Below are positions 1 to 5,700 of a stretch of DNA of 8,650 nucleotides, piece by piece (position 1 is the stretch's first letter; every line of letters begins with the position of its first letter). The stretch is from positions 1 to 8,650 of the forward strand of contig CADAPN010000077.1 in the NCBI GenBank assembly GCA_902789835.1, written 5' to 3'. Below the pieces are notes generated by a model. It saw only the letters and a program-made list of their open reading frames with translations. It was not told the origin of the DNA and did no database searches. The DNA comes from Oscillospiraceae bacterium. GTDB taxonomy: Bacteria > Bacillota_A > Clostridia > Oscillospirales > Oscillospiraceae. The position numbers and the translations under genes are program-made.

Positions 1-1
1 C

Positions 2-406
2 CGCCACGTCCGCTGTAATCACGCCTTCCGTGATTTTACGAAAAGGATGTTTTCCGTGGAGCCGGAAGCCATTGAAACCGCGCTGGGTTCCTTCTCTGAG
101 AAAAATAGACTGCGCTTTATTCAGACCCTGAATCAGATCTGCCGGAGCGGAAACGTCTCTGTTATGGACCGGAAGATGCCGGACGGTTCCGTGGTTCATT
201 TCCTTCTGCGGCCTCTGGCGGCCAATCCCGTTTCCGGTTACGCGGCGCTTGCCGTTGCGGTTCTTTCCGTTGAGAAACCCCAAGAGGGTGTCAACTACAG
301 CGAGATCGCGCTTGCCCTCGAGATGATGCGCCGGTCTCAGCCTGAAGATGGACGACAGACCCCGAACGTCCAGTCTGCGGGCGGTGTGGACAACGGCGAA
401 TCCTGA
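2..406 (+). CDS. C-terminal fragment of a PAS-like domain protein (5' end outside window)
   Basis: The frame is open from base 2 to the TGA at 404-406, so this is probably the 3' end of a larger gene entering from the left. An ATG at 47 exists, but I see no good Shine-Dalgarno in front of it and coding continues upstream. The visible 134 residues resemble the core of a PAS fold. An N-x-A-F segment precedes the ATG at 47, followed by helices, a turn M-P-D-G-S and paired hydrophobic strands ending in ALAVAVLSV. A hydrophilic tail of about 35 residues follows. PAS domains sense small ligands, redox state or light, and are common in kinases and c-di-GMP enzymes; which output this protein carried cannot be seen. 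It converges on the vWA gene across a strong terminator. The PAS call rests on pattern only; coding status is fairly safe, the family call moderate. Confidence 0.65.
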   Translation, partial: RHVRCNHAFRDFTKRMFSVEPEAIETALGSFSEKNRLRFIQTLNQICRSGNVSVMDRKMPDGSVVHFLLRPLAANPVSGYAALAVAVLSVEKPQEGVNYSEIALALEMMRRSQPEDGRQTPNVQSAGGVDNGES

Positions 407-416
407 CAGAATTGTC

Positions 417-440
417 CGGAAAAAAGCATGCCTTTTTCCG
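417..440. other. Small A/T-rich hairpin just after the first gene
   Basis: The arms CGGAAAAA (417-424) and TTTTTCCG (433-440) pair perfectly around an 8-nt loop containing the palindrome GCATGC. It begins 10 nt after the stop codon at 404-406. No T-run follows, so it is a poor terminator alone. It may protect the mRNA 3' end or be incidental beside the much stronger hairpin at 451-495. Confidence 0.3.
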
Positions 441-450
441 AACCGGGTCA

Positions 451-495
451 AAATGCAGCCCCCCTCCCGCTAAAAGCGGGAGGGGGGCTGCGTTT
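451..495. terminator. Strong, probably bidirectional intrinsic terminator
   Basis: A perfect 17-bp inverted repeat has arms 455-471 and 475-491, starting GCAGCCCCCC, with a 3-nt AAA loop. It extends to 20 bp through a T-G wobble and three A-T pairs (451-454 with 492-495). A T-rich stretch follows on the plus strand (493-506), and the minus-strand side gives ATTTT. It lies between convergent genes whose stops are at 406 and 511, so it can end both transcripts. Confidence 0.85.
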
Positions 496-510
496 ACATT
501 TGTATTTGGA

Positions 511-2607
511 TCAGAAGTCGTCGTAGTCGATATCGCCCACGTCCAGCGTGTCGGAGTCGAAGCGGACTCTCAGCTTCTCCTTCCCCTCTTCGTCGATCAG
601 GACCGTGGTCTCGGTGCCGCTGTCGATGCGCACGCTTGTGGTCTCATAGCCGCGCCACCAGACATTCCGATCCGTCACCAGGAAGATGCTGGCATCGGTG
701 CCGCCCTCGAACCAGCAGCGACTGTAGTCCAGTGCGACCCGGTCGATCTCGGTAAAGGCCGAGAGCGGGTATCTTCCCTTCTTTGTGGGGGCCCGGGGCG
801 CGCTCGTTTTTACCACACCGTCGACCTCGGAGGTCACCGTGATGTCGCCGCGGATGGCCTTGCGCGGCTCATGCCTGCGCTGGGCAAGGATCAGCAGGCC
901 AAGGAGCGCCAGCACCAGGATTGCAAGCAGAATCACCACCGTGTTGATGACCCGCAGGCGGACCGTCACGTTGCAGGCGAGGCCCCCGGCGTCCTCGGCC
1001 CGGATGTCCAGCGTTCCGCCCAGAAGACGGAAGTTTCCAAGCTTCACGTTCAGGCTGCCGGAGGGCGTCATGGTGTACTCGCCGCCCTCTTCAAAGTCCC
1101 GGGTTACCGCCGTGTAGCTCAGCGTGTCCCCTTCCGGATCCGTCACCACCGTGTTCAGGTTCAGGCGGTAGCTTCCCCCGGACATGGGCCAGATCAGGAC
1201 GAGCTCCGACACGTCCCGCGTACTCGGCGCCGGGGCCGTGTTGGGCTTCGGCGTGGGCACGGGGGTCGGGGTCGGCGTGGGCGTCGGTTCCGGCTCCTCG
1301 GGCGCGGCAAAGCGGATGGGGCCAAGGCGCTCGGACTGCTTCTCCAGGGAATTGCCCGTCACGACTGCTTCAAAGGTATAGGTTCCCTCCTCGAAACGCG
1401 ACCTGACCTCAAAGCCGTTGTTTCCGATGTACATCGGCAGGCGCAGCGTCTCGGTTTCGTTCCCGTCATACGCGACGAGGTCCGCCGCAAAGCCCAGATA
1501 GTCTTCATAGTCTCCGGCTTCCACATCCCCCGCCGAGAGGCGGGCGTTGAAGGTCACCGGTTCCACCGGGTCAAGCTCGTCGCCCTCCCGGTTCATGTAC
1601 AGCGTCACCGTGAGATTGGTGTTGTAGATCACGTCGATCCGGATCCGGTCGCCGGAGATTCCGCGGGTCTGCAGGGACCATTTACCGGGAATGATGTCCA
1701 TGAGCTTGATCGCCGTGAAGGTCTCGTACTGCTGCAGATCCGCCTCATACGGGTTTCCGTCCGGCGTTTTGAGGCTGGCCTCCGTTGCGTTTCCCTGGAT
1801 CACGACGTTGACCTCTTCAACGCCAAAGCCCGGCACCTCAAACGGAGTCTCCAGCACGCCCTCCGGCGGGAACACGCCGTCCGTCAGCGTGACGGTGGAG
1901 CTTCGGTAGATCAGCTCGTAGAAGACCTCGAACACCCGGTTCAGGTCCTCGGCTCTGCGCACCTCGGTGAAGACGCCGCCGGTCTCGCCGGAGATGCGCT
2001 CCATCTCCGAGCTGTCGGCCGTGCCGTTGCCGTTGAGGCAGATGCTGTAGATGGGGACCTCGGCTTCCGCGGCACGCCGGATCGCCTCGTCCCGCACATC
2101 GGCCGCCTCTTTGGTCATGGCGTCGGTGTACATGGCGGTGTTTCCGTCGCTGAGCAGGATAATCACCGAAGGAATCTCCGGGTTTCCCTTCTCCTCCAGG
2201 CGGTCCAGCGCGGTGTCAAGTCCCGCGCCGATGTTGGTCCAGCCGCCCGGCGCCGGTACATTTCGGATCGTCTGGACAACGACATCCTTTTCCTCCGGTC
2301 CGGTCACCGGCTGCGGTCCGATCTCCCGGTCGACACCGGTGGAGAAGACGACGCCGCCGAGGAAGTTTCCCTCATTCGGCAGCAGGTTATTGAAGAGGCG
2401 GATCGCCTCATAGCGGTAGCCGCGGGCGTCGGACTCGTTCATCGAAACGCTGGCATCCAGGACCAGCTCCACGTTATAGCGGTTTGCCGTGCTCGACGGG
2501 ATCGGCTCGGTCGGCAGCGCCGGCGCCTCCGCGGCCGCGCACATCGGCGCCAGCAGCGTCAGAATCAGAAGCAGCACCGGCAGCACTGTCAGTCGTCTTT
2601 TTCTCAT
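511..2607 (-). CDS. Secreted, membrane-anchored von Willebrand factor A (vWA) domain protein
   Basis: 698 aa, starting at the ATG at 2607-2605, chosen because AAAGGAGG lies 7 nt upstream and a signal peptide starts at once (MRKRR, then a hydrophobic core to about residue 27, AAAEA). A vWA domain spans about 44-235 with a complete metal-ion-dependent adhesion site: D51-x-S53-x-S55, T124 and D154 (LLSDGNT). Such domains bind protein or matrix ligands through a divalent cation. Beta-rich, probably Ig-like regions follow (about 236-435), then a Pro-Thr linker (441-455), another beta-rich domain (about 466-550), one transmembrane helix (about 552-575) and a basic stop-transfer QRRHEPRK. The cytoplasmic tail of about 120 residues is beta-rich, ends in acidic DIDYDDF, and I do not recognise it. 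The vWA domain should face outside. The gene is divergent from the transporter/c-di-GMP fusion. The specific ligand is unknown; surface adhesion or envelope sensing is inference. Confidence 0.9.
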   Translation of the reverse strand: MRKRRLTVLPVLLLILTLLAPMCAAAEAPALPTEPIPSSTANRYNVELVLDASVSMNESDARGYRYEAIRLFNNLLPNEGNFLGGVVFSTGVDREIGPQPVTGPEEKDVVVQTIRNVPAPGGWTNIGAGLDTALDRLEEKGNPEIPSVIILLSDGNTAMYTDAMTKEAADVRDEAIRRAAEAEVPIYSICLNGNGTADSSEMERISGETGGVFTEVRRAEDLNRVFEVFYELIYRSSTVTLTDGVFPPEGVLETPFEVPGFGVEEVNVVIQGNATEASLKTPDGNPYEADLQQYETFTAIKLMDIIPGKWSLQTRGISGDRIRIDVIYNTNLTVTLYMNREGDELDPVEPVTFNARLSAGDVEAGDYEDYLGFAADLVAYDGNETETLRLPMYIGNNGFEVRSRFEEGTYTFEAVVTGNSLEKQSERLGPIRFAAPEEPEPTPTPTPTPVPTPKPNTAPAPSTRDVSELVLIWPMSGGSYRLNLNTVVTDPEGDTLSYTAVTRDFEEGGEYTMTPSGSLNVKLGNFRLLGGTLDIRAEDAGGLACNVTVRLRVINTVVILLAILVLALLGLLILAQRRHEPRKAIRGDITVTSEVDGVVKTSAPRAPTKKGRYPLSAFTEIDRVALDYSRCWFEGGTDASIFLVTDRNVWWRGYETTSVRIDSGTETTVLIDEEGKEKLRVRFDSDTLDVGDIDYDDF
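1243..1287 (-). repeat. Pro-Thr dipeptide repeat linker in the vWA protein
   Basis: Codons 441-455 encode alternating Pro and Thr (PTPTPTPTPVPTPKP), a typical extended wall- or periplasm-spanning linker between extracytoplasmic domains. The underlying DNA is a near-tandem 6-bp repeat, which may be prone to length changes by slippage. Confidence 0.75.
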
Positions 2608-2614
2608 GTCCCCG

Positions 2615-2622
2615 CCTCCTTT
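2615..2622 (-). promoter_or_regulatory. Ribosome binding site of the vWA gene
   Basis: The minus strand reads AAAGGAGG, a near-perfect anti-16S match, with a 7-nt spacer to the ATG at 2607. It decides against in-frame ATGs further upstream (2637 and 2664), which overlap or precede the predicted promoter and lack such a site. Confidence 0.85.
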
Positions 2623-2635
2623 CCGGTACGGAAAC

Positions 2636-2664
2636 ATTGTATCATGCTTTCCGTCCCCGTGCAA
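2636..2664 (-). promoter_or_regulatory. Predicted promoter of the vWA gene
   Basis: On the minus strand TTGCAC (2664-2659) and TACAAT (2641-2636) are separated by exactly 17 bp, and TGA directly before TACAAT gives a TGn extended -10. The expected start near 2629 leaves a leader of only about 20 nt containing the ribosome binding site. The -35 is weak (TTG conserved), the -10 good. Confidence 0.6.
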
Positions 2665-2670
2665 GAGGGC

Positions 2671-2699
2671 TGGAAATGTGTGAACAGTTATGTTATAAT
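2671..2699 (+). promoter_or_regulatory. Predicted promoter of the transporter/c-di-GMP fusion gene
   Basis: A perfect TATAAT (2694-2699) with a TGT extended -10 just before it lies 17 bp after TGGAAA (2671-2676, 4 of 6 matches to TTGACA). A housekeeping sigma-A-type promoter is expected. Transcription would begin near 2706, giving a leader of about 90 nt. The -35 box lies 6 bp from that of the divergent vWA promoter. Confidence 0.7.
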
Positions 2700-2755
2700 G
2701 TGAAACAATATGATGTTAAAATGAGTGATTATGCGTACCTGAAGATCTCGACAAA

Positions 2756-2778
2756 TGTCTGCCGCGGCGCGGCAGGCA
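2756..2778 (+). other. GC-rich leader hairpin before the fusion gene's ribosome binding site
   Basis: Bases 2756-2765 can pair with 2769-2778 (10 pairs including one U-G) around a GGC loop. The stem ends 6 nt before the GGAGG of the ribosome binding site. It could influence translation initiation or mRNA stability. No T-run follows immediately, so it is not a classic terminator. Confidence 0.45.
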
Positions 2779-2784
2779 GATTTT

Positions 2785-2789
2785 GGAGG
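2785..2789 (+). promoter_or_regulatory. Ribosome binding site of the fusion gene
   Basis: GGAGG with a 7-nt spacer fixes the start at ATG 2797. The upstream in-frame ATG at 2755 overlaps the leader hairpin, has no Shine-Dalgarno and would add a non-conserved 14-residue leader. Confidence 0.85.
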
Positions 2790-2796
2790 CAGCCGG

Positions 2797-5700
2797 ATGA
2801 ACAAAGAAAGAACTCTGCAGAAACACCTCTCGCCGGCGGTCGCCTGGGCCTTTGCCGTCGGCACCGCCATCGGCTGGGGCTCGCTGGTGGTGACCGCCAA
2901 CACCTATCTTGCCCAGGCCGGCCCCATGGGAAGCGTCCTGGGCCTGGTGCTCGGCGCGCTGATCATGGTCGTCATCGCCGTCAACTACGCGTATCTGATG
3001 CGGGCCTTCCCGGAGGCGGGTGGCGCCTATGCCTATACGCGGGAAGCCTTCGGCTACGACTTTGCCTTCCTGACGGCCTGGTTCCTGGCGATGACCTATT
3101 TTGCGGTCCTTTGGGCCAACGTCACGTCGCTGCCTCTGTACGGGCGAATCTTCATGGGCGGGCTGTTCCGTGTCGGGAAGCTCTATACCATTTTCGGGTA
3201 TGAGGTGTACCTGGGCGAGGTGCTGCTCTCCATGGCGGCGCTGCTGGTGACGGGCTACCTCTGCATGCGGCACGAGAAGCTTGTCGATGTCCTCATGATC
3301 GCGCTTGCCCTCCTCTTCACGGTCGGAATCGCGGCCTGCTTCATCGGGGCGTTCGCAGGCGGGGGCCGTGAGCTGAAGCCGCTCTATCTTCCGGATAGTG
3401 CGGAGCTGTCCCAGATTGTGAAGATCGCCGTCATCTCGCCCTGGGCCTTCATCGGCTTTGAAAGCATCTCCCACGGCGTGGAGGAATTCCGCTTTGACCA
3501 CCGGCGGATCCCGCGGCTGATGCTTGTGGTCGTGGTGATGACGCTGGTGCTTTACGTGATGGTGACGCTGCTGTCGGTGACGGCCTATCCCGAGCGCTAC
3601 GACAGCTGGCTCTCCTACATCCGGGACCTGGACAGCCTCGAGGGCCTTGAGGCGCTGCCGGCCTTCTATGCCGCGAACCGCTTCCTCGGCAGCTTCGGCG
3701 TGTGGGCCCTGATGCTTTCGCTGCTGGGTCTGGTCATCACCAGCCTCATCGGAAACACCTTTGCCCTGAGCCGTCTGTTCTTCGCGCTGGGTCGGGACAA
3801 GGTCCTTCCGAAGAAGCTTGCCGAGCTCAACGACCGGAATGTTCCGGCCAATGCCGTGGGCCTGGTCATCGCCGTCTCGTTTCTGATCCCGCTGATCGGC
3901 AGAACCGCCATCGGATGGATCGTGGACGTCACAACCATCGGCGCCACGCTGATCTACGCCCTGGTCTCCGCCGCCGCGGCGAAGCTGGCCAAACAGGACG
4001 GGAACCGGGCGATTCGCTTTGCGGGAACGCTCGGCCTCGGGCTCATGCTCGCCTTTGGCGCGTACATTCTGCTTCCCAACCTTCTGCTCAGAAGCTCCAT
4101 GGCGCGCGAGACCTACTTCCTGTTCATCGCGTGGAGCGTGCTGGGCTTCCTGTTCTTCCGCTACATTCTCCGGATCGACACGGAAAGGCGTTTCGGCAAC
4201 TCCCTCATCGTCTGGGTGGCTCTGCAGGCTCTGGTGCTGTTTGTCTCCCTGATCTGGATGCGCCAGTCCATGATCGTCTCCAACGACACCTTGCTGGACA
4301 ACATCCACACCTACTATGAAGAGCACGACGACCTGGATGGGCAGAGAACCGAAGATGAGCGCTATGTGGAGCTGCAGCTGGAGTCGGCCAAGGAAGAAGA
4401 CGCCCGCACGATGGTGATCGCGGTCGGAATGGTCAGCTTCACCCTGTTCATCATGCTGACCAACCACCTCTACATGAACCGGCGGGCCAAAGAGAGCGAT
4501 CACCTTGCGAATATCGACCCCATGACCGGCGTCAAGAGCAAGCTTGCCTTCCTCAACAGCGAGAAAAAGTTCGACGAGGCCATCGCCAACGGCAGCGTGG
4601 AAAAATTCGCCGTGGCGGTCTGCGATGTCAACGGCCTGAAGAAGATCAACGATACCCTCGGCCACAAGGCCGGCGATGAATATATCCGCAGCGCCAGCAG
4701 ACTGGTCTGCGATATCTTCCAGCACAGCCCGGTATTCCGGGTGGGTGGAGACGAGTTCGTGGTGATTCTCACCGGCAGAGACTATCTCATCCGCAAAGAG
4801 CTGCTTCTGACCCTCCATGACCGCTCGGTGGCGAACATCAGCAAGGAGGGCGCCGTGGTAGTCTCGGGCGGGTTCTCCTCCTACAAGCCCGGGGAAGACC
4901 GCAGCTTCCACGAGGTCTTCGAGCGGGCGGACACGCTCATGTATGAGGAAAAGCAGCTTCTGAAGGGGCTGGGCTCGGTCACCAGGGATGACAGTGAAGC
5001 CGAAGCGCATCCGGCGGTCCCGCTGAAGCAGGACGGCGCGGACGTGCTGTCGCTGAGCCGGCATGTGCTGATCGTGGAGGACGAAGTGCCCAACCAGATG
5101 ATGCTTGGCATGATGCTGGAAGCGGAGGGGTATGAGCTTCTCTATGCCGACGACGGCGTGGAGGCGCTGGAACAGCTCAAGCTGCACCATGACGACCTGG
5201 CCATTGTTCTTCTGGATCTGCAGATGCCCAAGATGACCGGCATGGACGTCCTTCGGGTCATGAAGGAGGAGGAAGAGTTCCGGAAGATTCCGGTCATTAT
5301 CCTCACCGCGGACCAGAGCGCGGAGGTGGAATGCCTCAAGATCGGCGCCATGGACTTCATCCCCAAGCCCTATCCGAGCCCGGAGATCGTCCAGGCGAGG
5401 GTGCGGCGCTGCATCGACCTTGCCGAGAAGCAGGACATCATCCAGTCCACCGAGCGCGACAGCCTGACGAGGCTCTACAACGTAGACTACTTCATGAACT
5501 ATGTCCGGATGTACGACCAGCATTACGCCGATATGCCGATGGATGCCATGGTGATCGACGTGAACAGTTTCCACATGATCAACGAGCGCTACGGCCGGCA
5601 GCACGGCGACCGGGTACTCAGCCGCCTGGGAGAGCAGATCCGCATCATCGCCCGCGAGGTGGGCGGTGTCGCCTGCCGTCGGGGCGCGGACGCCTTCCTC

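Noticed and set aside
412..2703. Long open frame on the plus strand opposite the vWA gene
   Set aside because: It runs through the terminator and the divergent promoters and has no domain signature, while the minus strand has a signal peptide, a complete metal site and a good ribosome binding site.
2706..2796. c-di-GMP riboswitch in the leader of the fusion gene
   Set aside because: The leader is short and lacks the conserved GCACAGGGCAAACC-like core and tetraloop-receptor pairing. Only a single hairpin is visible.
2755..2796. Alternative start of the fusion protein at ATG 2755
   Set aside because: It has no ribosome binding site, lies in the hairpin, and adds residues not typical of permease N-termini. 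ATG 2797 has GGAGG at ideal spacing.
2484..3203. Plus-strand open frame spanning the divergent region into the fusion gene
   Set aside because: It crosses both promoters and overlaps the permease in another frame. Its composition is Arg/Gly/Ala-rich without domain features.
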